Positions 7,946 to 16,748 of a stretch of 64,000 nt of DNA are shown here, piece by piece (within the stretch, counting starts at the first letter, position 1; every line of letters begins with the position of its first letter). The translations under genes and the position numbers were made by a program. The notes beneath the pieces were generated by a model, which worked only from the letters and a program-made list of their open reading frames with translations, searched no databases and was not told the DNA's origin. The DNA lies in NCBI RefSeq assembly GCF_045788535.1, contig NZ_CP074074.1, positions 2,480,001 through 2,544,000 of the forward strand, given 5' to 3'. This DNA is from Allotamlana fucoidanivorans. GTDB taxonomy: Bacteria; Bacteroidota; Bacteroidia; Flavobacteriales; Flavobacteriaceae.

Positions 7946-10900
7946 TTAGTAACTTATCATTTGAATGGCTTCATTATTATTTCCAATTAGTATAGCATTA
8001 ATGTTGTTAATAGTAATTTTTTCCATGCTTTTTGCATTATGAGGTGTGAAAAAACCACTTTTTAAGGTTGGAATTGGTGTAAAATCACCTTGTCCGTTTC
8101 CTTTTAAAAACAAGCCAATACCAGCATCATTTCTGGGAGTTTCTATTTCAGAGCCATAAAGGTTACCCGAAACTAAAATGTCTTTATTACCATCAGAATC
8201 AAAATCCTCAATTAGAATATTATTTATGTTAGATATTTGAGCTAACATAGGTAGTTTATGCATTTTAAAAGACGTTCCTTTTATATTTTCAATATAATAT
8301 GAAGCAAAAGTATAAGCTTTAAGGTTTAAGGCATTATTTAAGTCATTTCCATAAATATCTAATAAGTTAGAGTCTCCAAAAGATTCATAGGTAGGAAACT
8401 TTTCACTCAAAGAAGGTATTTGTTGAGTGGAACAAGATTTTCCTCGTACCGGATAGACCTGACCATGATCGTAGTAACTTAAAACAATGTCTTGGGTTCC
8501 GTTCTTGTCAAAATCATAACTGTGTACTTGAAAAGGCGAATTTACAGAAGCTTTGTATTTATAATTCAATCCTAAATTACCTACAACTAAATCCATATCT
8601 CCATCACCATCCATATCTGCACTTTTCACCTCAAAATACCAACCTTCAGATTTATCTATTCCTTCATAATTTTGAATTTTATATTTTCCGTTCACATTTA
8701 TAAAAATAGTTATAGGCATCCATTCTCCAACAACCACCAGGTCTAGATTTTCATCATTATTAACATCCACCCAAGTAGCGGATGTGACCATACCAATATT
8801 ATTTAAACCAGGAATGGTACTATTGGTAACGTCTACAAATTTTCCATTTTGGTTTTCAAGTAATTTAGAACTTGTTGGAAACGCATATTTTTGAGGTGTA
8901 TGACGTCCGCCTATAAAAATATCCATATCTCCATCATTATCGTAATCTGCTTTTTCAACTACGGAACAACTAATACGATAATCGGGTACTTTAGTTTGGT
9001 CTTTTTTAAAGTTGCCATTTCCATCGTTAACATAAAGTCTATCTTGGTATTTTGGATTATTGACCTCAAACTCATTGCCGCCGCTAGCTACAAAGAGATC
9101 TAAATCTCCATCATTATCAATATCAATAAAACAGCTTCCTGCATCTTCACAATTTTTATCAATGGACCAACCTCCTATATTTTGAATTTCAAATATTCCG
9201 CTGAGCTTTTGTAATACCAGTTTTCCTGAATGATTTGCTGATCCTCCTATGTAAAAATCGTCTAACCCATCTCCATTGGCGTCTCCAACAGAAATATACG
9301 GACCAAATTGAGACATTTTATGAGGTAATAGAATTTCTTTTTCATAATCGTTATAGTTGTTTTCTTGATGTTTTAAAGAAAGACTAATTGATTTTGTAAT
9401 ATCTTTAAATAGTAAGCTGTTTTTTTGATTGGAAATGTTATAATTTTCGTTTGTGTGATCAGAGGACACTTCTATAGTTTGATTGGCATCTAATTTTTTT
9501 AAAACAGTATTTTTGCCATTTGGCCAGCTAATTACGGCTTTATCGATTGCTGTTGAAGAACCAATCCCGAAATGGGCAATATCTTCACTTTTAGACATAT
9601 AGCCTCTGTTATTTGTAATCTCTACCATTTGCCATAATGAATCGTTTTTGAAAATTGAAACTCTTGTGCCAAAAATCAACATGTTATTTTCATGTTTTAA
9701 TTTAAAACGGATAAAATTGCCAAGGTTACGTTCAACCGAATTATTTCTATAAATAAGGGCTTCATCATCAATGTTATTAATAATAAGGTCTAAATCACCA
9801 TCTAAATCTAGGTCTGCATAAGATGCACCATTGGAAAGGGTTTTTAACGAAAATCCCCAATCTTCAATTTTGTTTTCAAAGGTTAAATCACCATTATTTT
9901 TAAAAGCATAGTTTTTTAGTTTATCTATAGGAGCCATTTTGGCCAATGTTAAGACATCTACCACGTCTTGAAAACGTTTGTTTTGTTGTTTGGCAACAAC
10001 TTCAATGCTATCAAGAATCTGTTCATATTTGCTATTTATATCGCTAAATCGCATATTTCTTCTTATACCATTGGTAACAAAAACATCTTTAAGACCATCA
10101 TTGTCAAAATCTGCGATTAAAGGTCCCCAACTCCAATCTGTATTGGAAACACCAGCAAGTTGGGCTATATCACTAAAAGAATTGTTGCCATTGTTTTTAT
10201 GCAATGTGTTAAACATGTATTGATGGTGCCAACCCTTATTAACAATAGCCCAAAAATTTTCAGGGTTCATACCGCTCATATTTGTTTTTATGCGCTTGTG
10301 ATCTTCAGCAACCATATCAACAACCATGATATCCAGATTTCCATCGTTATCAAAATCGGCTATGTCGCTACCCATACTAAAATTAGATATGTGTTTAAAG
10401 GAATGATTGATGGTATTTTTAAAGGATCCGTCTGCATTATTGATATACAAAAAATCAGGTTTGTCATAATCATTTGTTATATACAAATCTGTCCAACCGT
10501 CATTATTTAAATCGCCAGCACTGGCAGAGAGACCATGAGCAAGGTTTCTTGTTTTTGCAAGCCCTGATATTTCAACAAACCCTTTGTTGCCTCCTAAATT
10601 TCTGTATAATTTATCGCTGAATCTTGGATTTTTATATTTTAAGGGGGTTTGCCCCGTTTTTCTACTACCATAACTTGGAGGCTGATTAACTAAATATATA
10701 TCAGGCCATCCATCTTTGTTATAATCAATAACATTGGCTTGTATTGAGAAACCTATGTCATTTACACGAAACACTTCACCTGCTTCGGTAAATGTTAAAT
10801 CTCCATTATTTATGAATAACAAATTTGACGTTGAGCTATTCTCTTTGCTTGCATTTTTACAGACATAAATATCCTGTAAACCATCAGAATTGAAATCTGC

Positions 10901-11287
10901 AAAAGTAACACCTGTTGACCAGGAATTAAATTTATTGATACCAGACGATTCGGATATGTCTTCAAAAACTAAATTACCTTTATTTAAGTAGAGTTTGTCA
11001 TTCACTTGATTTCCAGAGAAATAAAGATCTTGTAAGCCGTCATTATTGATGTCTCCTATTGCAACTCCAGCACCATTTACAAAGTTTTCGTTTATAATAT
11101 GGTTTTCTTCTGCGGTTTCGGTAAGGGTATTAGAGAATTTAATATTGGTATAATCAGAATTTACCAAGGTAAAATGTTTGTCGGTTTCAAGTAGGGGGTA
11201 GGGCAAATCACGCTTACAGGATTGGATAACTATTGAAAGTGCTACTAGAAATAAAAATGAAATGATTTGTTTATTTTCTCTATTCAA
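7946..11287 (-). CDS. FG-GAP/VCBS repeat lipoprotein with ASPIC/UnbV domain (CRTAC1-like)
   Basis: This 1113-residue lipoprotein starts at TTG 11287; there is no ATG before the signal, and an in-frame stop lies just upstream. Its lipobox is IVIQSC. At least eight FG-GAP repeats carry calcium-binding loops such as DINNDGLQDLYFSG, DYNKDGWPDIYLVN and DFDNDGNLDIMVVD, indicating integrin-like beta-propellers before and after the middle. A central region around residues 520-605 (ITNNRGYMSKSEDIAHFGIG, then VISWPNGK) is an ASPIC/UnbV domain. Such proteins are often encoded beside SusC/SusD pairs and are assumed to sit on the outer surface, perhaps binding or processing the imported ligand. The gene is divergent from susC and convergent with the aldolase gene. 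Confidence 0.85.
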   Translation of the reverse strand: MNRENKQIISFLFLVALSIVIQSCKRDLPYPLLETDKHFTLVNSDYTNIKFSNTLTETAEENHIINENFVNGAGVAIGDINNDGLQDLYFSGNQVNDKLYLNKGNLVFEDISESSGINKFNSWSTGVTFADFNSDGLQDIYVCKNASKENSSTSNLLFINNGDLTFTEAGEVFRVNDIGFSIQANVIDYNKDGWPDIYLVNQPPSYGSRKTGQTPLKYKNPRFSDKLYRNLGGNKGFVEISGLAKTRNLAHGLSASAGDLNNDGWTDLYITNDYDKPDFLYINNADGSFKNTINHSFKHISNFSMGSDIADFDNDGNLDIMVVDMVAEDHKRIKTNMSGMNPENFWAIVNKGWHHQYMFNTLHKNNGNNSFSDIAQLAGVSNTDWSWGPLIADFDNDGLKDVFVTNGIRRNMRFSDINSKYEQILDSIEVVAKQQNKRFQDVVDVLTLAKMAPIDKLKNYAFKNNGDLTFENKIEDWGFSLKTLSNGASYADLDLDGDLDLIINNIDDEALIYRNNSVERNLGNFIRFKLKHENNMLIFGTRVSIFKNDSLWQMVEITNNRGYMSKSEDIAHFGIGSSTAIDKAVISWPNGKNTVLKKLDANQTIEVSSDHTNENYNISNQKNSLLFKDITKSISLSLKHQENNYNDYEKEILLPHKMSQFGPYISVGDANGDGLDDFYIGGSANHSGKLVLQKLSGIFEIQNIGGWSIDKNCEDAGSCFIDIDNDGDLDLFVASGGNEFEVNNPKYQDRLYVNDGNGNFKKDQTKVPDYRISCSVVEKADYDNDGDMDIFIGGRHTPQKYAFPTSSKLLENQNGKFVDVTNSTIPGLNNIGMVTSATWVDVNNDENLDLVVVGEWMPITIFINVNGKYKIQNYEGIDKSEGWYFEVKSADMDGDGDMDLVVGNLGLNYKYKASVNSPFQVHSYDFDKNGTQDIVLSYYDHGQVYPVRGKSCSTQQIPSLSEKFPTYESFGDSNLLDIYGNDLNNALNLKAYTFASYYIENIKGTSFKMHKLPMLAQISNINNILIEDFDSDGNKDILVSGNLYGSEIETPRNDAGIGLFLKGNGQGDFTPIPTLKSGFFTPHNAKSMEKITINNINAILIGNNNEAIQMISY

Positions 11288-11427
11288 GACTTAATGGAAT
11301 TTAAAGGTTTATGGGATTATATAGTGTGTTATATCAAAATCTTAAAAAGTTTGGTATCTATAAATGAATTTAATAATTATTCGGTAATTTTTAGTAAAAT
11401 TATTATTATTTGGTCATTTTGATTGAA

Positions 11428-11459
11428 TTTTACTCTTTGTTGAATTCCTTTTACTCTTT
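11428..11459 (+). promoter_or_regulatory. Direct repeat pair, 21-bp period, candidate HTCS operator
   Basis: TTTTACTCTTT occurs twice, at 11428-11438 and 11449-11459, each preceded by TTGAATT. The start-to-start distance is exactly 21 bp, two helical turns, as expected for tandem AraC-type DNA-binding domains. It lies about 70 bp upstream of the candidate susC -7 box. The HTCS at 16749-21011 is the natural candidate to bind it. Confidence 0.5.
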
Positions 11460-11525
11460 AAAAGGATGGCTATAAACTAATTTGCAAACCTAAATGAAAC
11501 ACAATTTATTGACGCTCTAACAAGA

Positions 11526-11533
11526 TAATTTTG
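11526..11533 (+). promoter_or_regulatory. Candidate susC -7 box
   Basis: TAATTTTG fits the Bacteroidota TAnnTTTG consensus and gives a leader of about 55 nt. No convincing -33 TTG at the usual spacing is visible, which would be consistent with an activator-dependent promoter. Confidence 0.4.
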
Positions 11534-11594
11534 GTGTTATAGAATTGCGTTTTTGACACAAAACAATTAACTAAACTATTAACTAAACTGAATT

Positions 11595-14500
11595 ATGAAA
11601 AAAAACTATTTTTTCAAATGCATTTTCGGTCGATTTAAGTTTTCTTTTAAAAAGATAGCTTTGTTATCGTTATTTTTATTGAGTACTATTCTATCGAATG
11701 CACAAACGGTTACTGTCACAGGAACGGTTACCGATGAATCTAATGTTCCTTTAATCGGAGCTAACGTATTAGTAAGGGGAACATCTAATGGAACTGTTAC
11801 AGATTTTGATGGGAACTATTCTATTACAGTAAATCAAGGAGATGTGCTTGTTGTATCTTATACGGGGTATCAAACGAAGGAGTCTACTGTTGGTACTGGT
11901 ACAACTATTAATTTTACTCTATTGGAGGATGCTCAATCTTTAGATGAAGTGATTCTAATTGGTTATGGCTCTAGAAAAAGAACTGATGTGGTTAGCTCGG
12001 TGAGTACGGTGGATAACGATTTTTTAGAAGCACAACCTTCTGCTGATGCTACTAGAGCATTACAGGGAAGTGCCTCGGGTGTAACCGTAGTTTCTTCTGC
12101 TAGACCAGGGCAACAGGCTCAAGTTAGGATTCGTGGTCTTGGTAGTATTAATGGAAATTCTCCTTTGTATATTGTTGATGGGGTTAATGGTGGCGCTGTC
12201 CCTCCACCAGATCAAATTGAATCTATGCAAGTTTTAAAAGATGCCTCTTCTACAGCCATCTATGGCGCAAGAGGAGCGAGTGGGGTTATTCTTATTACTA
12301 CTAAATCTGGACGTAGAAATCAGGCACCAAAATTTCAATTTAATGTAAGAACAGGATTTGGAAAAAGCAATGCAAAATATGATCTTATAACAGATCCTAA
12401 CTTAATTGGTCAAATGATATGGTTGGAGCAGACAAATGATGGTATTGTTCCAAATCATCCACATTTTAGTTTTGATCCTAATGATATTAAGGGCACAAGA
12501 GTAAATGATTATTTGTTTCCTAATGGAGCCTCCATTGGAGACCCTTCAACAGACCCTTCCCTCTATCAAGAAAGAGATTATCCTATTACATTGACCAATA
12601 AGAATGGGACAGACTGGATGAAAGAAAGTTTCAGAACGGCTTTATTACAAGATTATAATTTGTCAGTGTCAGGAGGGTCAGAAAAAACAGTTTATTCCTT
12701 TAACGGTAGCTACTTCAAAGAGGATGGCGTTTTTAAAAATAACTCGTTCAATAGATATGCCTTTAGAACAAATGTAGAGTCTCAAATAACAGATTGGTTA
12801 ACAGTTGGTAAACGTATTGGAGCTACTCTTTCTGAAAGTAGAGGAAATAATCCAGGTTTTAATGCATATGTTGAAACAAGTCCGCTAATACCTATATATG
12901 ATATAGCTGGTAATTGGGCCGGAGGTGTTGTAGGAGGAAACTTAAATGACGGACCTAATCCCGTAGGGCATCTTTTCAGAGAAAGAAAGGATCTTAGAAA
13001 AAACCTTAATTTAGTAGGAACCTTTTATGTTGAAATTGAACCAATAGAAAATTTGAAATTTAAATCTTTATTTGGTTACAATATGAACTGGTATAGTAAT
13101 CATAATCCTAGATTTGGTGACCCAGAAAACACAAATGGTAGCTTTGTAAATACGCTTGGCGAAACTAGAGGAAATAATTTAACATGGAACTTTACAAATA
13201 CTGCAAGTTATTCTAAAACTATAAATGAGGCACATGCATTTGAGATAGTTTTAGGTATGGAATCAACAAAATTTAATCTTGATGAAATTGAGGCGGGCAG
13301 AGCTGGTTATATTTCAACGCAAGATGAATTTTATTATTTAGAATCAGGAGCCGGAGCAATTACAAATGGATCTGATGCAGCAGCTTGGTCTTTATTTTCA
13401 TTATTCTCACGGGCTTTTTACTCTTACAATGATAAGTATATGATAGAAGGTACTGTTCGTCGTGATGGATCTTCTCGTTTTGGGGCCAACAATCGTTATG
13501 GTGTTTTTCCGGCTGTTTCTGCTGGTTGGATGATTTCAAATGAGAGCTTTATGGAAGGCACAAGTGGTTGGTTAAATCGATTAAAATTAAGAGCAGGTTG
13601 GGGTGAATCTGGTAATGATCAAATTGGAAATTACAATGGCTTTACAACCTTCGGATCAGGTTTAGGGAATTCTTATTATGGTATTGGTGGTGGTGATAAT
13701 ACCATTTCTTTGGGATATCAGTCTACTGAATTTGGAAATCCAGATGCCAAATGGGAAACTACAGAGTCTACAAACATAGGATTGGATGCTACACTATTTA
13801 AAGGGTTAGATTTAAGCGTTGAATTTTGGAAGAAAAAAACTAGTGATATGTTATTTCGAACAACTATTCCGGCTGTAGAAGGTCAGGCATTAGCTCCTTT
13901 TGTGAATGTAGGTACAATGGATAATAAGGGTGTTGATATTGAATTAACTTACAGGCAAACAGTAAACGAAGATTTCAACTATAGTATAGGTGTAAATCTT
14001 TCAACTTATAAAAATAAAGTGACTAAGTTATCTGGTGCAGATGGAGATCAACTTTTGGGAAGAGCAGAAAGAGGTCAAAGGTATACAAGGGCAGTGACAG
14101 GTCGTTCGTTCCCAGAATTTTATGGGTATATTGTTGATGGAATATTTCAAACACAAGAACAAGCAGATGCGCATCCTGTAAATGGAGATTATAATCAACC
14201 TGGAAATCTTATAATTAGAGACGTAGATGGAAATGGCGAAATTACACCTGAAGATAGAACATGGATAGGCAATCCTCATCCAGACTTTACAGCGGGTATC
14301 AATATAGGTGTTCAATATAAAAACTTTGATTTGACTTCTATATGGTATGCAAGTGTTGGAAATGATATCGTAAACTACCATGACCGTTTTCCACGTTGGG
14401 GGTTATTCCAAGGTCCTAAATCGGCAGATCGTCTTTTTAGGTCATGGGGAAGTCCATATTTGGATGATAATCGTAATGCCGTTTTGCCAAAAGCGTCAAG

Positions 14501-14789
14501 TACTACAAGTTTTGAGCAGAATACAAGTACAGAACACATTGAGGATGGTTCGTTTTTACGTATGAAATCTATACAGTTAGGGTATAACTTGCCTGATGCG
14601 ATGTTAGAAAAATTAGGTTTTTCTAATTTACGCCTCTATGTCATGGGAACAAACTTAATCACATTGTTTGATACATATTCAGGGTTAGATGTAGAAGTTA
14701 GTCCTGAAAATGAGATTGATAGAGGCTTTGATGAGGGTACTTGGCCACAGCCCAAGCAAATAATTTTTGGAATAAACATTGGTATTTAA
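11595..14789 (+). CDS. SusC/RagA family TonB-linked outer-membrane transporter
   Basis: This 1064-residue protein has a signal peptide ending near SNAQ, after an unusually long basic N-terminal extension. A carboxypeptidase-regulatory-like domain follows (VTGTVTDESNVPLIGANVLV, then DFDGNYSI), then a TonB-dependent plug (GYGSRKRTDVVSSVSTV ... VRIRGLGSINGNSPLYIVDG ... QVLKDASSTAIYGARGASGV). A 22-strand barrel ends in NIGI. It imports oligosaccharides or similar ligands across the outer membrane with energy from TonB-ExbBD. The susD gene starts 11 bp downstream, so the two are co-transcribed and should form the usual pedal-bin complex. The substrate is unknown. Confidence 0.95.
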   Translation: MKKNYFFKCIFGRFKFSFKKIALLSLFLLSTILSNAQTVTVTGTVTDESNVPLIGANVLVRGTSNGTVTDFDGNYSITVNQGDVLVVSYTGYQTKESTVGTGTTINFTLLEDAQSLDEVILIGYGSRKRTDVVSSVSTVDNDFLEAQPSADATRALQGSASGVTVVSSARPGQQAQVRIRGLGSINGNSPLYIVDGVNGGAVPPPDQIESMQVLKDASSTAIYGARGASGVILITTKSGRRNQAPKFQFNVRTGFGKSNAKYDLITDPNLIGQMIWLEQTNDGIVPNHPHFSFDPNDIKGTRVNDYLFPNGASIGDPSTDPSLYQERDYPITLTNKNGTDWMKESFRTALLQDYNLSVSGGSEKTVYSFNGSYFKEDGVFKNNSFNRYAFRTNVESQITDWLTVGKRIGATLSESRGNNPGFNAYVETSPLIPIYDIAGNWAGGVVGGNLNDGPNPVGHLFRERKDLRKNLNLVGTFYVEIEPIENLKFKSLFGYNMNWYSNHNPRFGDPENTNGSFVNTLGETRGNNLTWNFTNTASYSKTINEAHAFEIVLGMESTKFNLDEIEAGRAGYISTQDEFYYLESGAGAITNGSDAAAWSLFSLFSRAFYSYNDKYMIEGTVRRDGSSRFGANNRYGVFPAVSAGWMISNESFMEGTSGWLNRLKLRAGWGESGNDQIGNYNGFTTFGSGLGNSYYGIGGGDNTISLGYQSTEFGNPDAKWETTESTNIGLDATLFKGLDLSVEFWKKKTSDMLFRTTIPAVEGQALAPFVNVGTMDNKGVDIELTYRQTVNEDFNYSIGVNLSTYKNKVTKLSGADGDQLLGRAERGQRYTRAVTGRSFPEFYGYIVDGIFQTQEQADAHPVNGDYNQPGNLIIRDVDGNGEITPEDRTWIGNPHPDFTAGINIGVQYKNFDLTSIWYASVGNDIVNYHDRFPRWGLFQGPKSADRLFRSWGSPYLDDNRNAVLPKASSTTSFEQNTSTEHIEDGSFLRMKSIQLGYNLPDAMLEKLGFSNLRLYVMGTNLITLFDTYSGLDVEVSPENEIDRGFDEGTWPQPKQIIFGINIGI

Positions 14790-14800
14790 AAAAATAGAAA

Positions 14801-16555
14801 ATGAAAAGATTAAAGTTAAAAATTAGTCTCGTGGTAATTCTAGGAATTACTATTAGTGCTTGTAAGGAAGAATTTTTAGAAGAGTTTCCTGTAGGACGTG
14901 TTACAGAGGAAACGTTGGCCGATGAACAAGGAGTAAACCTATTGCTAATTGGTGCCTATTCGGTTATTGATGGTTTTTCTCAAGGAGGACCCGGTGGAGC
15001 TGGTGAAGCTTCTGCCACGAATTGGGTATGGGGAGATGTGCCATCAGATGATATGCATCGTGGTGATCAAACAGGTGGATGGAGTGCAATTAACCTTATA
15101 GAAAGATATGAAGTTGATCCAACGAACCCATGGGTTGAAGGTCTGTGGGCTGCAAACTACGATGGCGTATCTAGAGCAAATGACGTATTGAGAGTTTTAA
15201 AATTAGCTGGGGATGCGATACCTGATAATAGTGCCAAGCAATTAGAAGCAGAGGCGAGATGGTTACGTGCCTGGTTCCATTTTCAGTTAAGAAGCAAAAT
15301 TGAGAGAATACCATATATAACTGAAAATGTAAAGGCAAGTGAAGTTCCTAATGATAGAGAGGTTTGGGATGATATTGAAGCAGACTTGCAATGGGGAATA
15401 GACAATGGGATGGCTGAAGTGCCCTCTGAAGTAGGTCGTGCTTCTCGTTGGGCAGCTAAAGCCTTAAAGGCTAGGGTACATATGTTTCAGAAGGAATTTT
15501 CAGAAGCAAAACCTCTGTTAGATGATATCATTAACAATGGACCGTTTGTCTTAATGGATCATTTCTATGATAACCATGATGAAGAGAAACAAAACAATGC
15601 AGAGAGCATTTTTGAAGTTCAATATACAGTAAATGATGGTACCGGAGGCGGAGAAAATGCAGGTTCTGATCATAGAACATTATTTCCTAGAGGAGCAGAT
15701 GTTGGTTTGTGTTGTGCTTATAGTGCCCCTAGTTTTGATTTGTTTAATGCTTTTAAAGTAGATGCAAATGGATTACCATTGCTAGATACCTTTCAAGATG
15801 ATCTGCTTTTAGAAGATTATGGGTTGCTAGACACACAACCGTTTACTCCTACTGATGTTGAACTCGATCCTAGAGTAGATTGGACAATAGGAAGAAGAGG
15901 TATTCCCTTTTTAGACTGGGGGCCTATGAGTGGTGGAGACTGGATGCTTGACCAAGCTGGTATGGGGCCGTTTTTGAATAAGAAAATTATGTTCTATAAA
16001 AGAAACTTTAAAACCATTTCAATTGCAACACCAACATGGTCAGCTGGATTAAACGGAAATAACTGGAGATTGTTTAGATTAAGTCACGTGATATTATGGA
16101 GGGCTGAAGTTGCTGCAGAGGAGAATGACCTCATAAAAGCCAGAGATATGGTTAATATGATTAGAGAGCGCGCTCAAGATGATATCGTTATGGGGAAAAT
16201 CAGTAATACCACATTTGGGGCAGGTGAACCGATAATAATTGATGAAAATGAACCTGCAGCCAATTACAATCTTGGTTTATATGCTTCTTTTCCTGATAAA
16301 AACTATGCATTGAAGGCTGTAAGACATGAAATGCGTTTAGAGTTTGCATTAGAAGGTATGCGCTTTCAAGATTTAGTACGCTGGGAAATTGATGGAGATG
16401 TCATTCCAAAATATTTACAATCAGAATTATCTAATGGTAAATTACCATGGATTCAAGGAGCTAATTATACTCCAGGTCAAGATGATTACTTCCCATTACC
16501 CCAATCGCAATTAGATTTACAAAGGGGAGTGCTAGAGCAGGACCCGAACTATTAA
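14801..16555 (+). CDS. SusD/RagB family surface glycan-binding lipoprotein
   Basis: This is a 584-residue lipoprotein with lipobox TISAC. The early FLEEFPVGRVTEETL segment and an N-terminal SusD-like domain follow, with TPR-type helices around QLEAEARWLRAWFHFQL. The C-terminal RagB/SusD domain shows the typical ALKAVRHEMRLEFALEGMRF, then FQDLVRWEID and YFPLPQSQLDL. It would lie as the lid on the SusC barrel and bind the substrate at the cell surface. A hairpin terminator at 16598-16638 separates the susCD pair from the HTCS gene. Confidence 0.95.
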   Translation: MKRLKLKISLVVILGITISACKEEFLEEFPVGRVTEETLADEQGVNLLLIGAYSVIDGFSQGGPGGAGEASATNWVWGDVPSDDMHRGDQTGGWSAINLIERYEVDPTNPWVEGLWAANYDGVSRANDVLRVLKLAGDAIPDNSAKQLEAEARWLRAWFHFQLRSKIERIPYITENVKASEVPNDREVWDDIEADLQWGIDNGMAEVPSEVGRASRWAAKALKARVHMFQKEFSEAKPLLDDIINNGPFVLMDHFYDNHDEEKQNNAESIFEVQYTVNDGTGGGENAGSDHRTLFPRGADVGLCCAYSAPSFDLFNAFKVDANGLPLLDTFQDDLLLEDYGLLDTQPFTPTDVELDPRVDWTIGRRGIPFLDWGPMSGGDWMLDQAGMGPFLNKKIMFYKRNFKTISIATPTWSAGLNGNNWRLFRLSHVILWRAEVAAEENDLIKARDMVNMIRERAQDDIVMGKISNTTFGAGEPIIIDENEPAANYNLGLYASFPDKNYALKAVRHEMRLEFALEGMRFQDLVRWEIDGDVIPKYLQSELSNGKLPWIQGANYTPGQDDYFPLPQSQLDLQRGVLEQDPNY

Positions 16556-16597
16556 AATACACAATTTTGAGTTAGTTTTTTATATATTGTGAGTTTG

Positions 16598-16638
16598 ATG
16601 GCAATCATTTCATGTATTGAATTGGTTGCCATTTTTTT
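16598..16638 (+). terminator. Intrinsic terminator after susCD
   Basis: ATGGCAATC (16598-16606) pairs with GGTTGCCAT (16624-16632), allowing one G-U pair. A run of seven T follows. It lies about 45 bp after the susD stop codon. Confidence 0.7.
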
Positions 16639-16748
16639 AAATAGAAGGTAAAGTGTTTGGGATGAAGTAGTAAGAATAAAAATTTTTTTTACCTTGTATC
16701 TTTTAGCAGATTAAATCTCTTAATTAAATATTTTCGAACTTATTAGTA

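Noticed and set aside
7938..7954. Inverted repeat AGTTACT-ATT-AGTAACT as a terminator between the aldolase and lipoprotein genes
   Set aside because: It has no T-tract and overlaps the last codons of the lipoprotein gene. Seven base pairs in A+T-rich DNA may be chance.
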